Assembly (NCBI GenBank): GCA_029210965.1
Contig: JARGFZ010000011.1
Location: forward strand, 21,532 to 85,531
From: a bacterium
GTDB lineage: Bacteria > BMS3Abin14
Direction: 5' to 3'
Length of the DNA: 64,000 nucleotides
The position numbers were made by a program, and so were the translations under genes. This document shows positions 1 to 8,688 of this stretch, in pieces; the first letter of the stretch is position 1; every line of letters starts with the position of its first letter. The notes under the pieces were generated by a model. It had not been told where the DNA came from, did not search any database, and was given only the letters and a program-made list of their open reading frames with translations.

Positions 1-105
1 GTTCTACATTCAACATTCTCCATCCAGCCCCACCCCAGACGGTTCTTCCTCGCTTCAGTCCGTGATATATTGGTGTAAACAGCCAATCAGATCAGGGGAG
101 AGCAC

Positions 106-879
106 ATGATGAGGTTTTACATATTCACAGGGGTCCTGTTTATCGCTTTGACAGCGGCGGCCTTGCCGGTTCACTCAAGCAGCCCCCTTCCGTTCACCAA
201 GAGCAACCGATTCGCCTCCAATCTGCAGTACACAGGGGGGACCGGAACAGGGTACACCCTCGAACAGATCCGATGGGGGGATCACCATAATTTTGAACGG
301 ATCGTTCTGGAGTTCCGTTCGCCCCAACCAGACAGTGGAGAGGACCTCCCCCGAATGAAGGTGGAGACCGAATTCTACCCCATGGGAATGGCCATACGTC
401 TGCCGGGTTCAAAGACCAGGAGTGAGGGTTCCCTTTTCACCGGGGACCTTTTCACGAAAAGCAAGCTTATATCCGGTGTCGACATTTTCGATGAATGCGA
501 GGGAGGGCAGCACCTCACAATTATCCCTGCCCGCCCCGTTGAGTTCGAGGTGTTCACCCTTACATCCCCGCCCCGACTGGTCGTCGACGTGATGCTGAGC
601 CGTATGCCGGCCATGAGGGAGGAGCAGAAGTATTCTGTGCGGACCCTTCCCCTGTACGGAGATCAGATCTGTATCCTCCTCGAAAAAGCTGCCGATACCG
701 GGATCACTCCCAGGCTTATTACCGACGCCGACGGAAATGTTTTCGGGGAACTGGGGCTTTTCAATGAAGCGGACGAGGCCTTCGCCGCTTTGAACCGGCT
801 TAAAGGGTCCCTGGGCGATCGGTTCTCACTGAGTGTGAAGTCGAGAGGGATGATGACGGTCCCGGCGGTTTTACCTTAA
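106..879 (+). CDS. Secreted AMIN-like domain protein
   Basis: The 257-residue product opens with a signal peptide (basic start, hydrophobic run about residues 5-20, then small residues before SSPLPF). The body resembles the AMIN beta-domain of periplasmic amidases and secretins: a hydrophobic pattern around ERIVLEFRS (about 64-72) and a closing PPRLVVDV (about 155-162). The last 80 residues (YSVRTLPLYGDQ...) look like a SPOR-type fold with a parsed index (ADEAFAALNRL). A role in envelope or peptidoglycan targeting is inferred from domain resemblance only. The start is the first of two adjacent ATGs, preceded by GGGGAG at about -10. No co-directional partner lies nearby, so it appears monocistronic. 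The family name is uncertain. Confidence 0.6.
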   Translation: MMRFYIFTGVLFIALTAAALPVHSSSPLPFTKSNRFASNLQYTGGTGTGYTLEQIRWGDHHNFERIVLEFRSPQPDSGEDLPRMKVETEFYPMGMAIRLPGSKTRSEGSLFTGDLFTKSKLISGVDIFDECEGGQHLTIIPARPVEFEVFTLTSPPRLVVDVMLSRMPAMREEQKYSVRTLPLYGDQICILLEKAADTGITPRLITDADGNVFGELGLFNEADEAFAALNRLKGSLGDRFSLSVKSRGMMTVPAVLP

Positions 880-985
880 GCAGGGACACGGGAACGGAGG
901 AGCGTGGGAGCGTAAGGCTATCTACGTGGCATAGCAAGTTTCAAGACCATTCGTCCCTCACCCTTTCGCCCCCTCACCCACTCCG

Positions 986-1154
986 ATATCAGCATATATT
1001 AGGAGGCTGCGGGAGTAACGAACGGCTCGAGTCCGTAGGATTTTGACTGGCATTAAGGCTCAGGAGAAGAGTCCAGCCGTTCGATCCCGCCATCGGCGGG
1101 ACAGATGGGCCCTTATCGTGAGCCGCATTAACCCTACCTAATATATGCTGATAT
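986..1154. repeat. Inverted-repeat-bounded intergenic element
   Basis: An 18-bp perfect inverted repeat (ATATCAGCATATATTAGG at 986-1003 and its complement at 1137-1154) brackets about 133 bp holding further complementary segments, such as GAACGGCT near 1020 and AGCCGTTC near 1074. The right arm overlaps the stop codon of the acetyltransferase gene. It may be a MITE-like element or a large hairpin; no ORF was found inside. Confidence 0.5.
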
Positions 1155-1710
1155 ACCCTTCCGGTTTCTCTATTACAAACAACAGCGACGGCGCCTGGTC
1201 CGGGTCAAAATCCCGGACATACTTGGCCTCGGTCAAGATACTCTCCCCGCCATGGGAAACAAAACCGGAGGCTACCATCAGCTCATAGGCCGTAGCATAA
1301 CTGTACACCGCGTCGTATCCCCTGGTCCAGGCGATGTCAAGGGTACGCTTGAGGAGTTCAATCCCTATCCCCAGCCCCCGGGACTTTACCTGGGCATCCT
1401 CCCTCACAACAACAAAAGTGAACCTCATGACCTGCTTGTCTTGGGAAAAGGGGCTTCCCTTGGATGCATCAGGCGTGAAGGCCTGATAGCCGATCACGAC
1501 CTTGCCAAGAAGACAGATCATGACCTTCCCACGGCATTTATCCAGGGAGGAAAAAACATCCTGCCAGGCCCCGAAATGCTTCCTTTGAAGGACATCTACC
1601 TGCTTGCGGTTTCGATCTTCATGCATAGTCCTGTAGACCAGAAGCTCATGGTCTTTAGCCCACTTCAACTGCTTGCGGGTGAAAGTTTTTGAAGGAAGTT
1701 TGCCAACCAT
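1138..1710 (-). CDS. GNAT family N-acetyltransferase
   Basis: This 190-residue protein has the GNAT layout: a beta-strand pair (KVMICLLGKVVIGYQAF), a core strand (VMRFTFVVVRED) and an acetyl-CoA-type loop region SRGLGIGIELLKRTLDIAW, where R/Q-x-x-G-x-G/A can be read as SRGLGIG. The following YDAVYSYATAYELMVASGF fits motif B, ending in the typical A-x-x-L-x-x-x-GF acceptor strand. The substrate cannot be told. The basic N-terminus (KLPSKTFTRKQLKWAKDHELLVYRTMHEDRN) is an extension outside the GNAT core. It ends inside an inverted repeat (986-1154) and is preceded by a heptameric tandem array, so it is probably transcribed alone. Confidence 0.7.
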   Translation of the reverse strand: MVGKLPSKTFTRKQLKWAKDHELLVYRTMHEDRNRKQVDVLQRKHFGAWQDVFSSLDKCRGKVMICLLGKVVIGYQAFTPDASKGSPFSQDKQVMRFTFVVVREDAQVKSRGLGIGIELLKRTLDIAWTRGYDAVYSYATAYELMVASGFVSHGGESILTEAKYVRDFDPDQAPSLLFVIEKPEGYISIY

Positions 1711-1712
1711 AA

Positions 1713-1835
1713 ATTAAAGGTTAAAGGGTAAAGGGGAAAGGTTCAAGGTAGAAAGTGAAAGTAAGGGGTACAGGGTCCAGGGTACAGGTTCCAGCAGTCA
1801 GCTTATCGATTCTACGTTCTACGTTCTACATTCTT
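1713..1835. repeat. Heptanucleotide tandem arrays
   Basis: Two degenerate 7-bp-period arrays lie here. One is A/G-rich (AGGTTAA, AGGGTAA, AGGGGAA, AGGTTCA ... GGGTACA, GGGTCCA, GGGTACA) and one is TTCTACG, TTCTACG, TTCTACA, TTCTTTA. They sit between two leftward genes; no ORF or terminator is evident. Confidence 0.7.
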
Positions 1836-2497
1836 TAAGGGATGATCTCCCCGAAGTCCCGGACAGAGAAAAAGCTCTCGGAATCCAGGGGTGACCTGGC
1901 GCTGCTGGAGTTTGAAACAAACACCAGATAGCGAATCCCGTATCCGTAGGCCGACCGCAAAACGGCCTCCGTATCCTCGCCAAGGAGGGTCCTTTCAGGG
2001 TTGAAGGGAACGACCTTTTGCAGTTTGTCCCAGAAGGCGGGATCCTCCTTGGGCATGCCTATCTCGTGGGAGGTGATAATGCCGTCGAACCGATGAGCCA
2101 GCGCCGTTCTTTCCATTTTAAGGTCCAGGGTCTTACCGTGGGCGTTAGTCACCATGAAAATCTCTTTGCCCGCGGCTTTCACTCTTTCCAGAAACTCGAT
2201 AACGTTGGGATGGATAGCGATCAGGTGCTGAATTTTCCTTTTCAGAGCAGGGATGTCCAGGTCCAGTTGATGGGACCAGAAGTCAAGGTTGGCCCAGTCG
2301 AGAGTTTCCTCCTGGGACCTGTAGCGGGGCATGAGTTCCTCTACGGCCTCTTCTCCGGAGATACCGTTCTTAAGGGCGTACTGCGCCGGCACGAACTCCT
2401 CCCAGAAGTGGTCGTCAAAATGTTTATCCAGAAGGGTCCCGTCCATGTCCAGCAGGACCGTATCGATGTTGTTCCAATCGGGGGGTGTTTTATTCAT
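1835..2497 (-). CDS. yrfG: YrfG-like HAD hydrolase (putative GMP/IMP nucleotidase)
   Basis: The 220-residue protein has all four HAD motifs: motif I DMDGTLLD (about 17-24), motif II VTNAHG (about 117-122), a conserved Lys in GMPKED (motif III, about 147-152) and motif IV LLGEDTEAV (about 170-178). Motif IV carries GED where many relatives read DD or GDS. The N-terminal LLDMDGTLLDKHFDDHFWEE is typical of the E. coli YrfG GMP/IMP 5'-nucleotidase branch, and length matches. Predicted role: cytosolic dephosphorylation of purine nucleotides; substrate is inferred from family. A heptameric array (TATCTCA/AATCTCA) begins at the start codon. No operon partner lies adjacent. Confidence 0.75.
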   Translation of the reverse strand: MNKTPPDWNNIDTVLLDMDGTLLDKHFDDHFWEEFVPAQYALKNGISGEEAVEELMPRYRSQEETLDWANLDFWSHQLDLDIPALKRKIQHLIAIHPNVIEFLERVKAAGKEIFMVTNAHGKTLDLKMERTALAHRFDGIITSHEIGMPKEDPAFWDKLQKVVPFNPERTLLGEDTEAVLRSAYGYGIRYLVFVSNSSSARSPLDSESFFSVRDFGEIIP

Positions 2498-2830
2498 ATC
2501 TCATATCTCAAATCTCAGATCTCAGATCTCCGGAAAGCTGGAATGGTGAATATGGAATAGGGGAGGTGGAATGAGGGCACACTTGTTTTTTCTCCTCATC
2601 TTTGGGTGATACTGCTTTGTCGTTTGTCATCGCGAACCGCATTCTGTGTGAAGCGATCCCGATGCCTGAGATTGCTTCATCACGCCGATGGCGTGATTCG
2701 CAATGACACCGTTGGACATTGGGCGTTGGACGTTAACCTAATCTCTCCGCCCTGCGCACCTGGCGAGTCAGGCGAGCCGCCCTTCGCCCTGTCCCTCCAG
2801 ACCCTAGACGCCAGACACTAGCCACTGGGA
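2498..2830. repeat. Intergenic repeats (heptamer array and CATTGCGA-type)
   Basis: A 7-bp-period array (CATATCT, CATATCT, CAAATCT, CAGATCT, CAGATCT) occupies about 2496-2531. From about 2627 to 2712 lies a copy of the dispersed repeat family with TCATCGCGAACCGCATT, GAAGCGATCCC and GATTCGCAATGAC segments, known in many deltaproteobacterial genomes. The remainder holds no supported gene. Confidence 0.55.
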
Positions 2831-3913
2831 TCATTCAGGATCCCGAGAGGGATCCTGAATGATCCCAAGGAACCCTGCAAGTGCCCAGACAGTCCCCAAA
2901 GCCAGGATCACCGAACCCAGGATCACCAGCCACACACCCGGATCGTAGTGGACCCTGAAGACGCCGCGGGGGGAATCAAGGAGCTGACCCAGGGTTATCT
3001 GGATACCTCCCAGCAAAGCCGAACTTTGCATCCCGGGAGCGTTGGAAAGGTAGGCTGAACCGGATACCCTCCCACCCCTGTCCCGAAGGAGAAGAAGGAT
3101 CCCCGGGCCAACAGTTCCTCCCCTTCGCTGACCCTCCTGGAGGACGCCACCGATGGAAAGAGTGCGTCCATCCTTCAGAAAAGCATCCTGACCTGCTTTG
3201 ACTGTCATCGCCCCGGAGGTGGAGGTGCCAAGGACACCGCCTGTCACACCCTGTTCGTAATCGTCAGGAGGGTATATGACTGTACTGCCGTGAAGAAGAG
3301 GGTGGTTGGTCCTGATAGTTCCCGCAGCGACCTCCCTGTCCCCTTCAAAAACGGTCACATCGCTGAGGGTATCCATAGGCCGGCCGCCCGGGGATTGTAC
3401 GACCTCGAGATCGTTGAGCTTCAGGGAAACTCCCATCTCCTTTACCGGCACCACCTGGCCAGCTTCAAGGACAACCCTCGTGCGGGTGCCGAGGGAACTT
3501 CCCAGAACGAACCCGGCGAAGATCAAAAGAAACCCCAGGTGGACAAGGACCTCTCCGTACCCTTTTAGCCTTTTCCTTCTCTTTGCGAACCAGTTGACGG
3601 TACACAGGAGAAGGCTGATGACCATGATGTAGGAAAGGGCCACGAGGATATACACCCAGAGGGACACCGGGAAGGTCTTCGGCGCGACCTGTTTCATCCA
3701 CAGGTTGAAGGGGTAGGAGTCCATCTTCTGCCAGAACTGGGGATCGTTGAAATAGGCTGCTATGGAGCCCCCGGCCAGGTCCACACACCACAAGATGGAC
3801 AGGACAACGAAGGTCACCGGGTGGACTAAAACCGCCCACAATCTGGCCGCTATCGCTATATGCGGGCGGTTTTCAGTTCCAGGTTTCATGTTCCAGGTTC
3901 CAGGTTCATTCAT
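2831..3913 (-). CDS. resB: ResB-like cytochrome c biogenesis protein
   Basis: This 360-residue membrane protein shows three N-terminal membrane segments (about 25-50, 85-105 and 125-145), a large periplasmic beta-rich region and a C-terminal segment (VWLVILGSVILALGTVWALAGF). The third segment, HLGFLLIFAGFVLGSSLG, is the ResB/Ccs1 pattern, with a His that may ligate haem. ResB works with CcsA in system II to deliver reduced haem to apocytochromes c. The CcsA-like gene lies just upstream on the same strand. The protein is shorter than typical ResB (about 450 or more). The annotated N-terminus lies partly within a GTTCCAG heptameric array (about 3875-3906), so the true start may be internal. Confidence 0.75.
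   Translation of the reverse strand: MNEPGTWNMKPGTENRPHIAIAARLWAVLVHPVTFVVLSILWCVDLAGGSIAAYFNDPQFWQKMDSYPFNLWMKQVAPKTFPVSLWVYILVALSYIMVISLLLCTVNWFAKRRKRLKGYGEVLVHLGFLLIFAGFVLGSSLGTRTRVVLEAGQVVPVKEMGVSLKLNDLEVVQSPGGRPMDTLSDVTVFEGDREVAAGTIRTNHPLLHGSTVIYPPDDYEQGVTGGVLGTSTSGAMTVKAGQDAFLKDGRTLSIGGVLQEGQRRGGTVGPGILLLLRDRGGRVSGSAYLSNAPGMQSSALLGGIQITLGQLLDSPRGVFRVHYDPGVWLVILGSVILALGTVWALAGFLGIIQDPSRDPE
3875..3907. repeat. GTTCCAG heptamer array at a gene start
   Basis: A 7-bp array (GTTCCAG, GTTTCAT, GTTCCAG, GTTCCAG, GTTC) lies inside the first codons of the ResB-like reading frame and supplies the low-complexity N-terminal residues. This is one of several places where the heptamer family touches coding sequence. 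Confidence 0.65.
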
Positions 3914-4029
3914 TTCAACCAGGTTTCCTCAACATCATCGATCTCCCAATACGACTAGTACACTTCCTGTTATGCTCCCCACACCTGGAACGCGGAAGGT
4001 GGAACGTGGAACTCTCCTTCCGGGGCATC

Positions 4030-4818
4030 CTACTCCGGAAGAAGGGGGTGGGAGGTTGTAAACAGAAGTCCCAGACCCAGATAGGTGAACAGAACCAGGA
4101 TAAAGCCGGCCACTGCAAGAACGTTCAGGGGCCACCCCTGCCATCTGGGCCGGTTCCGGACATGAAGCACTCCCGAATAGTAGAACCACAGGATCCACGA
4201 CCACAGCCCCTTGATCCTCCATGTCCAGTAGGAACCCCATGCCAGATAGGCCCAGAGACTCCCGGCGATCATGCACCATGTGAAAAGTATGTAGCCGATA
4301 TACAGGCTCTCGTCCATCATCCGGCGCTCGTTCCCCAGGGGCGAACCTGGCCAGTGGAAAGTCCTGTAGATCGCCATGAGGGCGGCAATACCGAACAAGC
4401 CATAGGCGGCAAAAGAAGTGGCAACGTGGATCAGGAAAAGAGGCGTGTCGATGGCGGGGGTCAGGGGCGCGACGTTCATGGGACCCTTGCCTGCAAAAAG
4501 CAGGGATGCCACAGTTAGCGCCATAGCCGCCGGCATGAAGGAGTCGGCACGGTATCGAAAGCTGAAATAAACAGCAACAGCCGCCACCCAAAGGGCCAGA
4601 AAGTGCTGTGTCTCGAAGAGACCTGTGACAGGCAGGTGGGATCCGGCGTTCCAGCGCAGAACGAGAAGGACCAGTTGTGTCACAACACCTGCAAGTGCCG
4701 CCAGCCTTCCCACGAAAAGGGGGAGCCGACGGACAAGCAGGGCCGCGGCTGAATAGATCGCCGCTGCCGCATAAAGGCCCAGGGAAAGGTTATGGAGGAT
4801 GAAGGTCGTTTTTATCAT
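4030..4818 (-). CDS. ccsA: CcsA/CcsB-like cytochrome c assembly membrane protein
   Basis: This 262-residue polytopic protein has about eight membrane segments and the tryptophan-rich haem-handling signature near residues 185-205 (WAYLAWGSYWTW). Family members normally continue with Asp in W-x-W-D; here the residue is Arg (WTWRIKGLWSW), although the flanking tryptophans are kept. Candidate haem-ligand His residues sit in HVATSFAAYG (about 130) and GVLHVRNR. Expected role: haem export and presentation to apocytochrome c with the ResB-like protein encoded just downstream. The 116-nt gap between the genes has no evident promoter, so they probably form one transcript. Confidence 0.8.
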   Translation of the reverse strand: MIKTTFILHNLSLGLYAAAAIYSAAALLVRRLPLFVGRLAALAGVVTQLVLLVLRWNAGSHLPVTGLFETQHFLALWVAAVAVYFSFRYRADSFMPAAMALTVASLLFAGKGPMNVAPLTPAIDTPLFLIHVATSFAAYGLFGIAALMAIYRTFHWPGSPLGNERRMMDESLYIGYILFTWCMIAGSLWAYLAWGSYWTWRIKGLWSWILWFYYSGVLHVRNRPRWQGWPLNVLAVAGFILVLFTYLGLGLLFTTSHPLLPE

Positions 4819-5359
4819 GGGTCAGAATCCACCTTTTCGGAGGAGGATAATAACAAAGGAAAGTAGAAAGGGGAACCGCATCTACCACTTCCGTCATTCC
4901 GGGCAGAGCCTAACAATAAGCCCCGTTCCTTACTCTTCCTCCCCCTGCGGAGGGGGGAGGACCGAGGTGGGGGTGAAAGCGAGGACCCGGAATCCAGTGG
5001 CATTCTAATAAAAAACGATTAAAGCTTTAACGCAAAGTTGCGCAGAGGTTATCATAATGTCCAAATTCCAAAAACTGTCCACCGTTGACTTGTCCAGACG
5101 TTTGCGCTCTTTCCCCGACACTCCGCCACACCCATACGTCCATATTAGCTCTTTCCATCCCCTGTATCCCCTTCATCCCTGTTAACAGGTTTTGCCTGAG
5201 ATCGCTTCGCATGGTATCGGCTTCCTCCTTCGCCAAAGGCTACGGCGGACAAGCGCGATGACCCATCTTCGCTCTGCGTTAAAAAGGCGTTTGCCCTATC
5301 AATGGTTATGATTACAGAATACAGGTAAACTATTGAATGACTTTCTCATGGAGGTGATT
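4819..5359. other. Intergenic, repeat-derived, no supported gene
   Basis: This 540-bp stretch contains fragments shared with other intergenic spaces of the window: the ACCCGGAATCCAGTGG segment (4987-5002, also near 22945), a block ending AACGATTAAAGCTTTAACGC (5016-5035, complementary to 25674-25690), a block matching 12035-12160 (TTCCAAAACTG...CATATTAGCTCTTTC) and a GAGATCGCTTC...GGCGGACAAGCGCGATGAC block also found near 12210-12308. Divergent transcription must start here, but no convincing promoter was picked. Confidence 0.5.
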
Positions 5360-7468
5360 TTGGATAATCCCGGAAAGGTAAAAACGAACCGGCTGGCCGG
5401 ATCCGGCAGCCCCTACCTGCTCCAGCACGCCGGAAACCCGGTAGACTGGCACCCCTGGTCCCCGGAAGTTTTCCTTAAGGCCCGATCCGAGGACAAGCCG
5501 GTCTTCCTGTCCATCGGCTACTCTACCTGCCACTGGTGTCACGTCATGGAAAAGGAGTCCTTCAGCGACCCGGAGGTCGCGGCCTTGATGAACGAGACCT
5601 TCGTGTGCGTAAAGGTTGACCGTGAGGAACGTCCCGATGTCGATCACCTCTACATGACCGTCTGTCAACTCCTGACAGGTTCGGGCGGCTGGCCCCTGAC
5701 CATCGTCATGACCCCGGATGGGGAGCCGTTCTTTGCTGGCACCTATTTCCCCCGTGAGGATCGTTACGGCCAGCCGGGCATGATGCAGATCATCCCGGAG
5801 ATCCGTGAGCTTTGGGAAGGTGACAGAGAGAAAGTGTACTCCAATGCCCGGGAGATATCCGAGGGAATTCAGGCCTTCATGGACCCTGACCTGCCAGCAT
5901 CACCCGGCGGCCACCTTTCCGAGAGGACCTATCTCTCCCTGGCGGACCAGTACGACAGCCGTCACGGCGGGTTCGGCTCGGCCCCCAAATTCCCCGTCTT
6001 TTCTAACCTCCTGTTTCTTATGAGGTATTGGGGCAGGACCGGGGAAGAGCAGGCCCTTGCCATGGTCCGTCAGACCCTTGATGCCATGCGTATGGGCGGG
6101 ATCTACGACCACATGGGATACGGTCTTCACCGCTACTCCACAGATGAAAGGTGGTTCGCCCCTCACTTCGAGAAGATGCTGTACGATCAGGCTCTGGCCG
6201 CCTTGACCTACACCGAGGCTTTTGGCGCCACCGGGGAGAAACAGTTCAGGGAGACGGCCGAGGAGATCCTCTCCTATGTTCTCCGGGACCTCCAGTCCCC
6301 GGACGGGGGCTTTTATTCAGCAGAGGATGCCGACAGCGAAGGAGAAGAGGGCAAATTCTACACCTGGACTGCCGGGGAACTCGACGAACTCCTGGACGAG
6401 GAAGAGGCTTTGGTGGTCAAAGAGGTCTACAATACGTCGGACGCCGGAAACTTCCTCACAGGACCGGGGCAGCCCACCGGGCGCAACATCCTCTTCCTGA
6501 ACTTTGATGCCCATGACTCTGCCGGACGTCTGGGAATGAGCACGCAAAACCGGGATAAGATCCTGAACAGGGTCAGGGAAAAGCTCATGGCTGCCAGGGA
6601 TTCTCGCGTCAGGCCCATGAGAGACGACAAGATCATGACCGACTGGAACGGGCTTATGATAGCGGCGCTGGCAAAAGCCGCCGGAGCTTTTCAGGAAAAT
6701 TCCTACGCAGACGCTGCCGAAAAGGCTCTCGGGTTTATCCAGCGCAACTTGATGGATAAAAAGGGGGGACTGCTGCATCTACATTACAGGGAAGGGGAGG
6801 AGGTGGCGGCCTTTCTGGATGATCACGCCTACCTGCTGTGGGGCGTTCTGGAACTGCACCAGTACACATACCGGGCAGACCTGCTCACTTTTGCCCTCAG
6901 CATTGCCTCAGAGATGGTGGACCTTTTCGGGGATACTGAAAACGGCGGTTTCTTTCTCACCCCCGGTGATAACGACTCCCCCCTTACCCGCCAGAAGCCC
7001 TCCTTCGACGGTGCCATACCTTCGGGCAATGCAGTGGCCGCCATGAGTCTGCTCCGTTTCAGCCGTCTCACTGCCCGCCAGGACCTTGAGGAGGCGGCCC
7101 ACAAAACCCTTCGGGCCTTTGCCACAGAGATAGAAACCGGCCCCGCCGGCTTTACCCATATGATAAGCGCTCTTGATATGGCACAGCACGGCACCGCGGA
7201 GGTTATCATCGTTGGAGACCCTCACAAGGATGATACGAAGCAGTTCATCCACACTCTGCAGCGTTCTTACCTGCCCGCCGTCACCGCTGCACTGTTTGAC
7301 CCCGGGGCACCGGACCCTGTTGTTCAGGAACTTATCCCCTACGCATCGGACATGAAAACCGTGGACGGCAAAGCCGCGGCTTATGTCTGCAGACACTTCG
7401 CATGCCTCGCACCCACTACCGATCCCAAGGAGATGTTAAGAACCTTGGCCAGGAGGAAGGGTTCCTGA
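5360..7468 (+). CDS. DUF255 thioredoxin-like / YyaL family protein
   Basis: From the preferred TTG start the protein has 703 residues. It begins with [20 protein letters not shown], the hallmark of the DUF255 (spermatogenesis-associated protein 20 / YyaL) family. A thioredoxin-like domain (about 1-160) has a CHWC redox-type motif at C57 and C60. The remainder matches the family's alpha/alpha-toroid, glycosidase-like region (for example [14 protein letters not shown] and [20 protein letters not shown]). TTG at 5360 is chosen because GGAGGTGA ends 2 nt upstream; an ATG at 5348 and a TTG at 5333 lie in the same frame without a better site. Cellular function is not established for the family. The DUF3047 gene follows after 2 nt. 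Confidence 0.85.
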   Translation: MDNPGKVKTNRLAGSGSPYLLQHAGNPVDWHPWSPEVFLKARSEDKPVFLSIGYSTCHWCHVMEKESFSDPEVAALMNETFVCVKVDREERPDVDHLYMTVCQLLTGSGGWPLTIVMTPDGEPFFAGTYFPREDRYGQPGMMQIIPEIRELWEGDREKVYSNAREISEGIQAFMDPDLPASPGGHLSERTYLSLADQYDSRHGGFGSAPKFPVFSNLLFLMRYWGRTGEEQALAMVRQTLDAMRMGGIYDHMGYGLHRYSTDERWFAPHFEKMLYDQALAALTYTEAFGATGEKQFRETAEEILSYVLRDLQSPDGGFYSAEDADSEGEEGKFYTWTAGELDELLDEEEALVVKEVYNTSDAGNFLTGPGQPTGRNILFLNFDAHDSAGRLGMSTQNRDKILNRVREKLMAARDSRVRPMRDDKIMTDWNGLMIAALAKAAGAFQENSYADAAEKALGFIQRNLMDKKGGLLHLHYREGEEVAAFLDDHAYLLWGVLELHQYTYRADLLTFALSIASEMVDLFGDTENGGFFLTPGDNDSPLTRQKPSFDGAIPSGNAVAAMSLLRFSRLTARQDLEEAAHKTLRAFATEIETGPAGFTHMISALDMAQHGTAEVIIVGDPHKDDTKQFIHTLQRSYLPAVTAALFDPGAPDPVVQELIPYASDMKTVDGKAAAYVCRHFACLAPTTDPKEMLRTLARRKGS

Positions 7469-7470
7469 TC

Positions 7471-8286
7471 GTGAAAATGGGCGTTTCCAACCTGATGTCA
7501 AAACAAGCCCTGGGCGCCGCCATGGCGGCAGCGGCACTGGCCATTCTGGCTTCAGGGGTGCTGCAGTCCCCCGCCCCGGTCTTTGGTGATCCTTCCGGTG
7601 CAATTCTGTTCAGAGAAGAGTTCAATACCCTGGAAAAGTGGAAACCGCTCAAGTTCAGAAATATTGAAAACATGAGCTCCTACACACTGGATCAGCAGGA
7701 GGACGGGGAGAGTTTCGTCAAGGCACACAGCAGCAGCTCGGCCTCAGGAATGATCTGGCTGAATGAATTCCATGTTTACGAGTATCCCCTGATCCGATGG
7801 CGCTGGAAAGTTTCCAATGTTTACAGCAAAGGGGACGCCCTGCAAAAGGCGGGGGACGATTATCCCGTGCGTATCTACGTCATTTTCAAGTACGACACCA
7901 AAGATCCCCGGGTAAAAAAGAAGTTCAAATACGGGCTGGCGAAACTCCTTTACGGGGAATACCCTTTCTATTCAAGCCTGAACTACATATGGGCCAACCG
8001 GGAGCACCAGCAGCGGTTTATACCCAACCCCTTCGCCAAAGAAGCCATTATGATCCCCTTGCGATCCGGTTTTGCGCTTGCCGGCCAGTGGCTTACCGAG
8101 GAGCGTAATATCCTGGAGGATTATCGTGAGGCGTTTGGGGAGGACCCCCCGGCAACAGCCGGTCTGGCTTTCATGAACGACTCGGACAACACGGGGGAAG
8201 CTTCCGAGTCGTGGATCGATTGGATCGAGATATTTCGAGATCAGAATGTAGAACCCAGAACGCAGAACACAGAAGTTGAAAAATGA
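7471..8286 (+). CDS. DUF3047 family exported protein
   Basis: The start is taken as GTG 7471, directly after the upstream stop; ATG 7477 is the alternative. A hydrophobic signal peptide (AAMAAAALAILASGVL, then an SPAPVFG cleavage region) precedes a domain typical of DUF3047: REEFNTLEKWKPL, LIRWRWKVSN, DDYPVRIYVIFKYD, IWANREHQQRFI and AFMNDSDNTGE-ASESWIDWIEI, a beta-sandwich of unknown function. The protein is probably periplasmic. It is probably cotranscribed with the DUF255 gene. The last dozen residues are encoded by a heptameric tandem array (GAATGTA, GAACCCA, GAACGCA, GAACACA), so the natural C-terminus may have been extended. Confidence 0.8.
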   Translation: MKMGVSNLMSKQALGAAMAAAALAILASGVLQSPAPVFGDPSGAILFREEFNTLEKWKPLKFRNIENMSSYTLDQQEDGESFVKAHSSSSASGMIWLNEFHVYEYPLIRWRWKVSNVYSKGDALQKAGDDYPVRIYVIFKYDTKDPRVKKKFKYGLAKLLYGEYPFYSSLNYIWANREHQQRFIPNPFAKEAIMIPLRSGFALAGQWLTEERNILEDYREAFGEDPPATAGLAFMNDSDNTGEASESWIDWIEIFRDQNVEPRTQNTEVEK

Positions 8287-8688
8287 AAAACGATTAGAAA
8301 CACGCCTCAGTCCACGCTTTGCCGCCCTTTATTGTTATTCTACGTTCTACATTCTGCATTCTGCTCTTCTTGACACCCCACCACCCTCCTGCTAGGAAGA
8401 CAGCAGGGAAATTAATTTTCTATTCCCTATTCCAAAACCCAAATGCACCGGACCTTAAAGCTTCCAGGAAGGGTCCAGATGCAAGGCCAGAATCCTGAGG
8501 AAACCGGAGGCGTATATGCCGACATACGTCGAGGCTTTCCGAAGGGTGATAACGCAGCAGATGATGTGCTATTGAGGGCCGCCCCTAACTTCTGAAATAT
8601 TTGAGGATTACCGAGGAGAAATTACGACGTAGATAGCGTGCTATTGACGGCCGAACCAACACTTTTATTGAAAATTAAGGAGTAATTC
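8287..8688. other. Intergenic with repeat sequence
   Basis: The first 80 bp include another TTCTACG/TTCTACA/TTCTGCA heptamer array (8338-8365). About 8450-8580 is a structured dispersed repeat (segments GGAGGCGTATATGCCGACATACGTCGAGGC and AGGGTGATAACGCAGCAG). No ORF is supported. The tkt ribosome site (TTAAGGAGT, 10 nt before ATG 8689) closes the region. Confidence 0.5.
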
